Positions 17,941 to 25,769 of a stretch of 42,574 bases of DNA are shown here, piece by piece. The first letter of the stretch is position 1, and every line of letters begins with the position of its first letter. A program made the position numbers and the translations under genes. Origin of the DNA: Planctomycetota bacterium (GTDB lineage: Bacteria; Planctomycetota; Phycisphaerae; Phycisphaerales; UBA1924); the NCBI GenBank assembly GCA_963204725.1, contig CAUJHH010000068.1:1-42574 (forward strand), read 5' to 3'. The notes beneath the pieces are model-generated. The model had not been told where the DNA came from, did not search any database, and saw only the letters and a program-made list of their open reading frames with translations.

Positions 17941-19131
17941 TTGAGCCCCACATCAGCACCGACCGCCTCGCCTCGCCGCGCCACCTCCGACCTGGCACTC
18001 TCGGGCGGCACCCCCGTCTCCAAGACCCCCATCCCCTTCATGTCAACCGCTCTCACCCCCGCCGACATCGACGCCGCCACAGCCGTCTTGAAGTCCGGCA
18101 TGCTCCGGGCCGCCAAGAAGTGCGATGAACTCGAGACCCGCTTCGCCGCCATCTCCGGCGCCAAGCACATGATGACCTGTGCCAATGGCACATGCGCCCT
18201 CCAACTCGCCTACGAGCCCCTCTTCCAGCCCGGTGACGAGATCCTCGTTCCCGCCTGGTCCTACATCGCCACCGTCTCCATGATCGTCGCCCGCGGCTGC
18301 ACCCCCGTCTTCGTCGATGCGCTCCCCGACACCTTCCAGATCGACATGAAGGACGCCGCGAAGAAGGTCACCCCGAAAACCCGCGGCATCGCCGCCACGC
18401 ACCTCTACGGCTGTCCCGTCGACATCGACGCCGTCCAAGCCCTCGCACAGAAGCACAACCTCAAGGTCGTCTACGACGCCGCCCAGTCCCACCTCGCCAC
18501 CTACAAGGGCAAAGGCATCGGCGCCTTCGGCGATGCCGTCACGTACTCCTTCTACGCCACCAAGAACCTCGGCACCGGCGAGGGCGGCAGCATCTCCTGC
18601 AACGACGATGCCCTCGCCAAGAGCATCAAGCTCCTCCGCTCGCACGGCGAGACCGACAAGTACCTGCACGAGCACATCGGCTTCAACTACCGCATGAACG
18701 ACATCACCGGCGCGATCGGCTGTTCACGCCTGGATCGCCTCCCCGATCAGACCAAAGCCCGCCAGAAGAACGCCGCGAAGTACGACGCAATCATCGACGG
18801 AATCGACGGGCTCACCCCGCCGACCACCACGCCGGGCGCCGAAGCCGTCTACCACCTCTACGTCGTCAAGATGGACACCAAGAAGTTCACCTGCACCCGC
18901 GACGAGTTCTGTAAGGCCCTCATGGCCGAGGGCGTCCCCTCCGCCGTCCACTACCCGCGGCCGCTCCCGAAGCAGCCCGCGCTCGCCAAGTGGAACAAGA
19001 ACGATTGCCCCGTCTCCGACACGCTCTCCACTCAGGTCTTCGCGCTCCCCATGCACCACGACCTGACCGACGACCACTTCCGCATCCTCGAAGAAGCGCT
19101 GAACAAGGTCGCCGCGGCGTATCGGGCGTAA
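17941..19131 (+). CDS. DegT/DnrJ/EryC1/StrS-family sugar aminotransferase
   Basis: A 396-residue PLP enzyme that transaminates nucleotide-linked keto-sugars. Motifs in order: GTPVSKTPIPF, CANGTCALQLA (phosphate-binding region), PAWSYIATVSMI, FVDALPDTF, VYDAAQSHLA and the PLP lysine in FYATKNLGTGEGG (K208). YPRPLPKQPA near the C-terminus replaces the usual Y-P-P-LHLQ-type motif. TTG start supported by a strong AAAGGAG. The methyltransferase-like gene 92 bases downstream on the same strand suggests they act together on a surface polysaccharide or lipid sugar. The exact sugar cannot be told. Confidence 0.94.
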   Translation: MSPTSAPTASPRRATSDLALSGGTPVSKTPIPFMSTALTPADIDAATAVLKSGMLRAAKKCDELETRFAAISGAKHMMTCANGTCALQLAYEPLFQPGDEILVPAWSYIATVSMIVARGCTPVFVDALPDTFQIDMKDAAKKVTPKTRGIAATHLYGCPVDIDAVQALAQKHNLKVVYDAAQSHLATYKGKGIGAFGDAVTYSFYATKNLGTGEGGSISCNDDALAKSIKLLRSHGETDKYLHEHIGFNYRMNDITGAIGCSRLDRLPDQTKARQKNAAKYDAIIDGIDGLTPPTTTPGAEAVYHLYVVKMDTKKFTCTRDEFCKALMAEGVPSAVHYPRPLPKQPALAKWNKNDCPVSDTLSTQVFALPMHHDLTDDHFRILEEALNKVAAAYRA

Positions 19132-19150
19132 CTCCATGCCTTCGCTCATG

Positions 19151-19196
19151 AGGCCCGCAGGGCCGCCTGACTACAGCCCGGGGCGTTAGCCCTGAG
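19151..19196. repeat. REP-like intergenic hairpin repeat
   Basis: Two small hairpins lie in a row between genes: GGCCC-GCA-GGGCC (19152-19164) and GGGC-GTTA-GCCC (19181-19192), joined by GCCTGACTACAGCCC. Motifs of the type CCCGGGGCGTTAGCCC recur between genes in many planctomycete genomes (from memory), so this is probably a dispersed REP-like element. It may also attenuate transcription between the two genes. Confidence 0.55.
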
Positions 19197-19223
19197 TCGC
19201 CTCTTCGCCGGAGCCCCGATCCT

Positions 19224-20183
19224 TTGAACAGCTTCCAAGCCAGATTCCTCCGCAAGATCGCCCGCTTCGGCGGCGTTCTCGCCAACCCCGCCCACGCCGA
19301 GCGCGCCATCCTCAAACGCACGCCCAATGCCCCCTTCCTCAAGAAACTCGCCTTCGACGTCCACCCCCGTCCCCACTACGCGTATGGCCTCTACTTCGCC
19401 TCGATGGAGGCCAAGGCCCTCGGCCTCGATCGGATCTCCGCCATCGAGTTCGGCGTCGCCGGCGGCGCGGGCCTGAAGGAGATGGAGAACTATGCCCTCG
19501 AGATCCAGCCGCTCACCGGCGTCACCATCCAGCTCTTCGGCTTTGACACGCTCACCGGCATGCCGCCGCCCACCGACCACCGCGACATGCCCTACGTCTG
19601 GGCCAGCGGCCTCTTCCGCCCCACACCCAAGATCATCGAGTCCTTCGTCAAGACCCCCACCATGGTCATCGGCGACGTGCGCGACACCGCACCGAAGTTC
19701 TTCGCCGAGCACAACCCGCCCCCGCTCGGGTTCATCGCCTTCGACCTTGACTACCACAGCTCGACGGTCGCCGCGCTCTCGCTCTTCAGTGGTCCGGAGT
19801 CCGCGATCCTCCCTCGCGTTTTCTGCTACTTCGACGACATCATCGGCGACGACCACGAGCTGCACTCGGAGTTCACCGGCGAGATGCTCGCGATCAAAGA
19901 GTTCAACGACGCCCATCCGATGCGCAAGGTCGCGCCCATCCACGGACTCCGCCACAAGCGCGCCATCCCCTCATGGTGGAACGACGTGATGTTCGTCATG
20001 CACGCCTTCGACCACTCGAAGTACAACACCTACACCAACCCGCGCTGGAAGGCCCCCGCCGCCAAGGGTGCTGCGAAGAACAAGCCCGCTCCCCAACCCT
20101 CCGGCGCAAACTCGCCATCACCGACGCACAAGCCCGCATCATCAGCGGAAGCAAAGCACGCGCCGACATCCCTCATGGGCTGA
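19224..20183 (+). CDS. SAM-methyltransferase-like protein (TylF/cephalosporin-hydroxylase-like)
   Basis: A 319-residue protein. AIEFGVAGGAGLKEMENY resembles the glycine-rich SAM motif of TylF/MycF-like methyltransferases, and FGFDTLTGMPPP, VIGDVRDTAPKF and GFIAFDLDYHSSTVAAL follow in the order expected for that fold, with an acidic FDLDYHS metal/substrate segment. The last 50 residues are Ala/Pro/Ser-rich and probably disordered. TTG start at 19224 with only a weak CGGAG before it, so the start is uncertain. Same strand as the aminotransferase; probably modifies a glycan or its precursor. Confidence 0.72.
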   Translation: MNSFQARFLRKIARFGGVLANPAHAERAILKRTPNAPFLKKLAFDVHPRPHYAYGLYFASMEAKALGLDRISAIEFGVAGGAGLKEMENYALEIQPLTGVTIQLFGFDTLTGMPPPTDHRDMPYVWASGLFRPTPKIIESFVKTPTMVIGDVRDTAPKFFAEHNPPPLGFIAFDLDYHSSTVAALSLFSGPESAILPRVFCYFDDIIGDDHELHSEFTGEMLAIKEFNDAHPMRKVAPIHGLRHKRAIPSWWNDVMFVMHAFDHSKYNTYTNPRWKAPAAKGAAKNKPAPQPSGANSPSPTHKPASSAEAKHAPTSLMG

Positions 20184-20229
20184 ATGAGATCACGCAACGA
20201 ACTTGGTGGACGGCGTCCGCTCGCACCCC

Positions 20230-21126
20230 CTACGCCAGCCCCACCACCATCCCCACCGCCTCCGACGCGCTCGGCGGCTCGCTCAGATCCAGTGGTAGAT
20301 ACACACCCCGCTCGTGGTCGCTGTTCAGCACGATCGCGTTCGGAGGCACCAGCCGCACGCCGTTGTCCGCACGCTCGTGCCCGAGAATGAACAGGTTCAC
20401 GCCCCACCGCTCCACCAGATCCTCGAGCTGCTCCGCGTCGTACCCACGCCCCCACACCATCAGGTGCGCGCTCCCGCGCCTCGGCTCATAGTCCTCCGGC
20501 GTCAAGGCCCGCGTCAGAATCGACGTATCAAATCTCGCCATCATCCCCAGCCCCGGCAGCGAGTGTGCGCACAGCACATCCCCCTTGGGTGTCACGCACC
20601 GGAGCGCGAGCGGCATCGCCCGCACGAACTCGTCGATCATCGTCTCGATCTCTTCGGCCCTCTCGGCGAACGCGAACTCCACGCCCGCGTCGAACGCCTC
20701 GACCACGCGCACGCCGTCCTTGATGATCCCGGCCCCGATCACCTGCGACAGCTCATGGTTCGCCAGCAAGAGGTGGACCCGCTCCGGATACGCCGCCTTG
20801 AGCGCAGCCGCCCGCGCCAGCGCACGGTAACTCATGTCCATCCCGTTCATCAGCCGGTCGGAGTGAATCAGCTCGTGCAGCGTCAGGTGCGGCCCGTTCG
20901 CGCCGGAATCGCCCGTCGACGACGCGCCCATCCCCGCCGCCTCGACCACGCGCCCCATATGCACCGGATTGTCGTGAAGATCCCCCGTCGCGATCAGCGT
21001 GCCGGGCGGCTCAATGATGTCGATCGACCCCGTGCGGCACACCGCGTCCATGCTCGCGGCCGCTCCCTCGCGAAAGAGGCGCACCACAAGGTCGGGGTCT
21101 CGCAGATCGAGTTGGGAGAGGTCCAT
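20230..21126 (-). CDS. calcineurin-like metallophosphoesterase
   Basis: A 298-residue protein with a scattered PPP/metallophosphoesterase signature: LIATGDLHDNPVH (metal D and H), LLLANHELSQ in place of GNHE, VLCAHSLPG, and FILGHERADNG in place of the final GHTH. The departures (ANHE, GHER) mean activity is not certain. It lies 75 bases downstream of a Ser/Thr kinase gene on the same strand, so a kinase-phosphatase pair is possible. Substrate unknown. Confidence 0.78.
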   Translation of the reverse strand: MDLSQLDLRDPDLVVRLFREGAAASMDAVCRTGSIDIIEPPGTLIATGDLHDNPVHMGRVVEAAGMGASSTGDSGANGPHLTLHELIHSDRLMNGMDMSYRALARAAALKAAYPERVHLLLANHELSQVIGAGIIKDGVRVVEAFDAGVEFAFAERAEEIETMIDEFVRAMPLALRCVTPKGDVLCAHSLPGLGMMARFDTSILTRALTPEDYEPRRGSAHLMVWGRGYDAEQLEDLVERWGVNLFILGHERADNGVRLVPPNAIVLNSDHERGVYLPLDLSEPPSASEAVGMVVGLA

Positions 21127-21201
21127 CCCGTCCCCTTCCGAGCCCCGCTTAGTCCCCCTCGAACACCCACGCGAACATCGGCGGGAAAGGGCGCGTCGCG
21201 C

Positions 21202-22119
21202 TCACTCGCTCTCGTCAAGCTCCGACTGATCCATGGAGCGGACCACATCGTCCGCTCGGGCTCGCACGATCCCGAGAATCAACTTCAACCGGTCGGAGAC
21301 CAGCGCCATCGATTCCGGACGCTTGTCCGCGTCCACCTCGACGCACTGCATGATCAGATCGTTGAGCTTCGGATGCACCCGCGGGTTCAGCTCCGTCACC
21401 GGCTTGGGCTTCTGGATGAAGCTGTCGTCGAGCGAATTCACCAGAGAGTCGCCCTTCGCGAGCGCCGTCGGGATGTGCTGACGCGTGAACACCCAGTACA
21501 TCGTCGCGCCCAGGTTGTAGATATCCGTCTGAGGCGTGATCGGACGACGGTGCACCTGCTCCGGCGCGATGTAGTCCGGCGTCCCCTGGATCCGCGGCTT
21601 GACCGTGCCGATCTTGCACCCCTGCCCCAGATCGATGATCTTCACAACCCCGCCATCGGCCACCACCACGTTGTTCGGCTTCATGTCCGCGTGAACAAAC
21701 CCGCGCCGATGCATGTGGTACATCGCGTCGGCGACCTGCTGGAAAATATCCACGGCCTGCTCGAAGCTCTTGGGCGGCGCCTTGTCGAGCGAAACGCCGT
21801 CGACCAGTTCCATCACGAGGTACAGCTCCTTCGTCGTGAGGAGCGAACCCTTCTTGAACATCTTCGTGATCTTGCGAATCGCGGGGTGGTTCAACTCTTG
21901 AGCGATCTTGTACTCGCTCTCGGCCTGATCGAGGAACCGCGCGTCCTTGGCGTCGCCCCTGTCCACGTGCTTGAGTGCCCAGACCTGCTTGCTCTTGACG
22001 TCCTGGACCACGTAGATAATGGAGGCCGCGCCCCGCCCGATCTCGGACAGGATCTTGAACCCCTCAACGGTGTCGCCGCGTTTCTTTGGTTCAATCGCCG
22101 CCACAGTCCAAACACCCAT
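21202..22119 (-). CDS. Ser/Thr protein kinase, non-RD type
   Basis: A 305-residue soluble eukaryotic-type kinase: glycine loop IGRGAASIIY, VAIK-type lysine in WALKHV (K50), catalytic loop FVHADMKPNN (HAD instead of HRD, D145, N150), DLG in place of DFG (D163), and activation segment GTPDYIAPEQ followed by TDIYNLGATMYW. Catalytic residues are all present. The missing HRD arginine makes it a non-RD kinase, a class often not regulated by activation-loop phosphorylation. No TM or sensor domain, unlike PknB. The metallophosphoesterase downstream may be its counterpart. Confidence 0.95.
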   Translation of the reverse strand: MGVWTVAAIEPKKRGDTVEGFKILSEIGRGAASIIYVVQDVKSKQVWALKHVDRGDAKDARFLDQAESEYKIAQELNHPAIRKITKMFKKGSLLTTKELYLVMELVDGVSLDKAPPKSFEQAVDIFQQVADAMYHMHRRGFVHADMKPNNVVVADGGVVKIIDLGQGCKIGTVKPRIQGTPDYIAPEQVHRRPITPQTDIYNLGATMYWVFTRQHIPTALAKGDSLVNSLDDSFIQKPKPVTELNPRVHPKLNDLIMQCVEVDADKRPESMALVSDRLKLILGIVRARADDVVRSMDQSELDESE

Positions 22120-22154
22120 TGAACGCTAGGGGACATACCCCAGACGCTCGGTAC

Positions 22155-22188
22155 CCTGATCCAGTACGCAACCCGATCAGGAGTTGCG
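22155..22188. promoter_or_regulatory. two overlapping, mutually exclusive inverted repeats
   Basis: CCTGATC (22155-22161) pairs with GATCAGG (22175-22181), and CGCAAC (22167-22172) pairs with GTTGCG (22183-22188). The two stems overlap and cannot form together. They lie about 36-70 bases upstream of the kinase start on the minus strand, so they could be an operator or an alternating leader structure. Function not shown. Confidence 0.35.
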
Positions 22189-22382
22189 CGAGCCGATGGT
22201 AGCCCCGCAGTATCGCTTCGTGGTGTCCGTTCCGCAATGCCCCCCCTCCACAACCCTGCCAAGCCAGGGCGGGCGACCCGCTCCTGCCAACCGCCCCCCC
22301 GACAGTGGGGTCGCATGAAACAAGAGAAAAAGGCCGCGAGACACGCCTGCAGCGCGGACTCCGAACCGTGCCGCCGAATCTC

Positions 22383-23273
22383 TTATTCACCACGCATGTG
22401 GGTACGCAGCCGCGCCCGCTGTTCAGGCGTCAGAACCTCGGCAATCCGCGCCATGATCTCGCGTCGCTTCGCCGGGTTCGGAGCTCCAAGACCCTCTTCG
22501 GATCCGACGTCCCGCAGGATCTGCTGGATCTTCCCCTCCTGCTCTGGTGTCGCCTCGATCGCGCGATAGAGGGCTTCGGTCTGCTCCCGACGCATCTCAA
22601 CCGTCGATGCAAACGCCCGCGCGATCTCTCGCAGCGCAAGCCCCGTTTCCGCCTGTGCCATCGCCCGACCGCCGGCCCGCTCCGCACCGCGCGGTCGCTC
22701 CACGCCCGGCCTCTCGATCGCGCCGTACGCCTCCATGTACTCGCCAACCATGCTCGCAAGCTCCGACCCATGCGCCTCGCTCAGCACCCCCGAGAGTTTC
22801 TCGACGAGCGTCGGCCTCACGAGCGGCTCGAGTATCGGCCTCGCCTCACGCATCAGTTCCACCAGCTCGCGCCGCCCCTCTCCCCCGCCCGCGCCGCCGC
22901 GCCTCGCCGTTTGCAGCTTCAGCAGCAGCGCCTGGTGCTCGCGGGCCACCTTCGACACATATCTCGCCCGCTCATCGAGGAGCCGCTCGGTCGCGACCCG
23001 TTCGTCATCGCTCAGCGGCAACTTTCCGAGCGCGGCAGCCGCGGGATGAACATCCAGTTCGACCAGCGTCCCCTCGAACGACCGTTCGACAATCGTCCGT
23101 GGTCCATGCTCACCCCGCTCCATGATCTCGGCGTCCTCGCCCGAGCCCTCGCCGCCGGACGAACGCTGGACGCTCGGCCCCGAGAGCAGCGGCCCGGCCT
23201 CCTGTGCCATCGCGCCACAAGCCATCCCCAAAGCAGCCGCCATCGCCACAAGAATCCGTGTGTCTGTGCCCAT
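22383..23273 (-). CDS. secreted helical protein, Spy/CpxP-like ends
   Basis: A 296-residue exported protein. A signal peptide (MGTDTRILVAMAAALGMACGAMAQ) is followed by mostly charged amphipathic helices with LT/LSDDERVATERLL, EATPEQEGKIQQIL and EVLTPEQRARL segments. The repeated (L/A)TPEQ pattern resembles Spy/CpxP-type periplasmic chaperone helices, but no family can be named with confidence. Good GAGGT site before ATG 23273; upstream in-frame sequence to 23438 overlaps the amidase gene and is not favoured. The amidase ends 88 bases upstream on the same strand, so co-transcription is possible. Confidence 0.78.
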   Translation of the reverse strand: MGTDTRILVAMAAALGMACGAMAQEAGPLLSGPSVQRSSGGEGSGEDAEIMERGEHGPRTIVERSFEGTLVELDVHPAAAALGKLPLSDDERVATERLLDERARYVSKVAREHQALLLKLQTARRGGAGGGEGRRELVELMREARPILEPLVRPTLVEKLSGVLSEAHGSELASMVGEYMEAYGAIERPGVERPRGAERAGGRAMAQAETGLALREIARAFASTVEMRREQTEALYRAIEATPEQEGKIQQILRDVGSEEGLGAPNPAKRREIMARIAEVLTPEQRARLRTHMRGE

Positions 23274-23361
23274 GTCTACCTCAACGCCACACAGCCCCGC
23301 GGATTTCATGCCGCGCGGCTGCCAAATCTGCCAACCAGTGAGATTGATGGCCCAGACCCGC

Positions 23362-24048
23362 TCAACGCAGGTGCGAAACCTGCTCGCGGAACGCCGCGAC
23401 CGGGAACATCCGCCCCGGATCGCTCGTCCGAGCAACATCCGAGTGCAGGTAGATCCGGTCTGCCGGAATCCCGAGTTCGGTCGCCAGCGCGTTCACCAGC
23501 TCAACCAGCCGCTGGACCTGACCCCGTGTGAACGACGTGCGATCGCCGTTCCCGACCAGGCAGATACCGATCGACTCGCGATTGAGGACCTCGGAATTCT
23601 GGCCACCCACGTGCGCACCCGGCAGCTGGTCCAGCCACCGGAAACCGACGTGGATCTGCCCATCCGGCGCGCCGCGACCGTTGCCGATCACAAAGTGGTA
23701 CCCGAGCCCCTTGAGATTCATCCCGAGGTGCTGGGCCTCGATCGTCTGGGCCGAACCGACAGTCGATCCGCTGTGATGGATCACGATCGACGTCCAACGC
23801 CCCTTCTCCACCGGAGCACGGGTCGCGAAGACCGACTCGATCGAAGAGGGAGACGACGCCTGAGCCAACGCCGGCATCGACCAGCCGTCGACGCGCGGGG
23901 CCTTCGCTCCATCCATCACCCAGAGCAGGCCGCTCGCCACCGCCATCGACGCCGCCAGAGAGCCCCACACGACGCGGGTCCGGAGCGACAGCACAGCGCC
24001 GCGTCCCTTCCGACCCTTGTTCCTTCTGGTGCTCGTCCTGCGCGCCAT
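23362..24048 (-). CDS. N-acetylmuramoyl-L-alanine amidase (Amidase_2/PGRP)
   Basis: About 228 residues: a basic N-terminus (ARRTSTRRNKGRKGRG), one signal-anchor helix (VVWGSLAASMAVASGLLWVM) and a zinc amidase domain. IVIHHSGST carries the first zinc histidine, LGYHFVIGNGRG, GAHVGGQN and SIGICLVGNG follow, and YLHSDVARTSDPGRMFP holds the C-terminal HSD..R.SDPG zinc/catalytic set. It should cut the amide bond between muramic acid and the stem peptide. Three in-frame ATGs (24063, 24054, 24048) are possible; the last has the best GGGG-type site. Peptidoglycan recycling or remodelling is the likely role. Confidence 0.92.
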   Translation of the reverse strand: MARRTSTRRNKGRKGRGAVLSLRTRVVWGSLAASMAVASGLLWVMDGAKAPRVDGWSMPALAQASSPSSIESVFATRAPVEKGRWTSIVIHHSGSTVGSAQTIEAQHLGMNLKGLGYHFVIGNGRGAPDGQIHVGFRWLDQLPGAHVGGQNSEVLNRESIGICLVGNGDRTSFTRGQVQRLVELVNALATELGIPADRIYLHSDVARTSDPGRMFPVAAFREQVSHLR

Positions 24049-24280
24049 TGGCATCCCCGTCATCCGCGGCTCGCGCCGGCCTCATGCCGCGCCAAACCAC
24101 CCTACATCAATCTCGCGTCCCGACATCGATAAGAGAGCGTGACGCAAGCTCCGCACGCGCCACAACAAGTCCATCGGACGCGCACACCCTCATTCTTGCC
24201 AATTCCCACGAGATTGCCCGATCAATCGCCCGAATCCGTCACAGATTCACACGTTTCCGGCACAGACCCTCAACTCGCGC

Positions 24281-24541
24281 TCACTCGCGAGGCATCAAAC
24301 GTCCCGAAAGATTCGGCCGACGACGCCCGAACTCATCGAACACGTACTGCGCCGCGTACTGGTCGCGCACGCGATCGTACCTGTCGAACTGCGATCGCTC
24401 GTAATCCGGTGAGAGCAGCGGCTTGCTTTTGCACCCCCCACCCACACTCGCCGCACACACCATTACAGCCGAGACGCCCCCGACCCACAAGATGCGGGCA
24501 AGTCGGGAACGGTTGGGCACGAGATGTGGAAGTGGTCTCAT
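24281..24541 (-). CDS. small lipoprotein, planctomycete type
   Basis: An 86-residue protein: a positively charged start, a hydrophobic stretch (ILWVGGVSAVMVCAASV), a lipobox-like VGGGC and a short polar mature part rich in Tyr, Arg and Asp (LSPDYERSQFDRYDRVRD, then QYVFDEFGRRRPNL). The tidy signal plus conserved-looking charged tail makes it a true gene. A TATACT -10 box lies about 37 bases upstream. Function unknown. Confidence 0.75.
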   Translation of the reverse strand: MRPLPHLVPNRSRLARILWVGGVSAVMVCAASVGGGCKSKPLLSPDYERSQFDRYDRVRDQYAAQYVFDEFGRRRPNLSGRLMPRE

Positions 24542-24577
24542 ATCGGATCATCAAAGCGGGGGCCGAAGCAGAGCCCG

Positions 24578-24583
24578 AGTATA
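24578..24583 (-). promoter_or_regulatory. candidate -10 box for the small lipoprotein
   Basis: TATACT on the minus strand, about 37 bases before the ATG at 24541 in otherwise GC-rich sequence. No clear -35 box at the usual spacing, so moderate support only. Confidence 0.35.
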
Positions 24584-24656
24584 GAGATGCCCGACTCGAA
24601 CCGCGCGCTCCACCATCGTTCACCAACGTCACCCGTCGCCACACCCAACACGACCC

Positions 24657-25595
24657 TCACACCAGCCGCATCCAAGACAGCGCGATCCCCGCCGCCGTCG
24701 CAACGTTGAGCGAGTCCGCACCCGCTGCCATCGGAATCCGCACCCGCAGCCCCGCTCGCGCGATCGTCTCCTTCCTCAGCCCCGGCCCCTCGGCTCCCAT
24801 GACCAGCGCGACCCGATCCGGCCACGCCACCTCGCCGATCGGGGCCGCACCCTCTCCCGTCTCCATCGCCGCGATCGTGTACCCGACCCGCTCGACCCGC
24901 TCCAGCGTCGCGCCCCAATCCGATGACTGGACGAACGGTACCCGCAGCGCATGCCCCATCGACACCCGCAGCGACTTCCGATAGAGCGGATCGCAGCACC
25001 TGGGCGAGAGCAGCACCGCCGTATGTCCAGCCGCGCAAAGGCACCCGATGTTCCGGAAGATCCCGCCCACGTTGTCGTGGTTCGACAGATCCTCAAGCAG
25101 CACCAGCGTCCGCGCCGAATCGATCAGCTCGCCCTCGTTCCATATCGATTCGCGATCCAGATCCCTGCCGCCCGCGGCCGCTCGCTGCTCGCTCTTCGCT
25201 CTTCGCTTTGCTGCCCCACACGCGAGCACGCCCCTGTGGATGTGGAACCCCACGATCGCATCCATCACGCTCTGAGACGCGACGAACACCGGAGTTGACG
25301 TCCCCGTACTCGCTTCAAGCTCGTGAAGATCGCGCTCGAACTTCGCCAGATACCCCTCGCGCACCAGGAGCGACCGGACCTCGTACGCCGAAGCGAGCAG
25401 CGTCCGAACCACCAGTTCCCCCTCCGCGACAAACAGCCCCGCATCACCCGACCCGATCCCCACTTGAGCCGATTCTGCGACATCCCCACCCTCCGCCACC
25501 AGATGCGCCGCCCGCAGGTGCGCATCCCGTTGGTTCGCATAGGGCAGCAATCTCGGATCGTCCGCCAGGGAAGTGATGAGAATGACCGTGGGCAT
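24657..25595 (-). CDS. TrmH/SpoU-family RNA 2'-O-methyltransferase
   Basis: A 312-residue enzyme with the SPOUT trefoil-knot motifs in order: motif 1 LEDLSNHDNVGGIFRN, motif 2 VALVMGAEGPGLR and motif 3 IPMAAGADSLNVATAAGIAL. A substrate-binding N-terminal domain precedes the knot (about 1-150). The linker between them carries an Arg/Lys/Ala insert (AKRRAKSEQRAAAGG) encoded by a simple repeat at 25181-25213. Methylates ribose of a tRNA or rRNA nucleotide; the target is unknown. Confidence 0.94.
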   Translation of the reverse strand: MPTVILITSLADDPRLLPYANQRDAHLRAAHLVAEGGDVAESAQVGIGSGDAGLFVAEGELVVRTLLASAYEVRSLLVREGYLAKFERDLHELEASTGTSTPVFVASQSVMDAIVGFHIHRGVLACGAAKRRAKSEQRAAAGGRDLDRESIWNEGELIDSARTLVLLEDLSNHDNVGGIFRNIGCLCAAGHTAVLLSPRCCDPLYRKSLRVSMGHALRVPFVQSSDWGATLERVERVGYTIAAMETGEGAAPIGEVAWPDRVALVMGAEGPGLRKETIARAGLRVRIPMAAGADSLNVATAAGIALSWMRLV

Positions 25596-25670
25596 CGTCG
25601 TATCTAGACGATAACACCTTTCGCCCTACTGTCTTGCCCCCTTGCTTCCTTTCGACTCGCCCACCTCCCC

Positions 25671-25757
25671 TCTTCTTCGCGATCTTCGTGCCCTTCGCGT
25701 TCAACTTCCCCCGCTGCGTCTTTCTCGGTGTGCTCCGTCTTCTCTATGGTGAATGTC
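25671..25757. repeat. degenerate 8-9-bp periodic intergenic repeat
   Basis: The region reads like a worn copy of the periodic repeats CTTCGTGCCTTCG and CTCTGTGTCCTCTGTGGTGAA that are common between genes in many bacteria. Recognisable parts are TTCGCGATCTTCGTGCC, CTTCGCGTTCAAC, CTCGGTGTGCTCCGTC and CTCTATGGTGAATG. It reaches the start of uppP, so the in-frame ATG at 25746 is probably repeat-derived. No gene is seen inside. Related in style to the arrays around 7894-8318. Confidence 0.55.
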
Positions 25758-25769
25758 GTCCCGCTCCCC

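Noticed and set aside
25728..25769. Longer UppP start (GTG 25728 or ATG 25746)
   Set aside because: Those codons fall in degenerate repeat DNA; the family N-terminus begins at ATG 25770.
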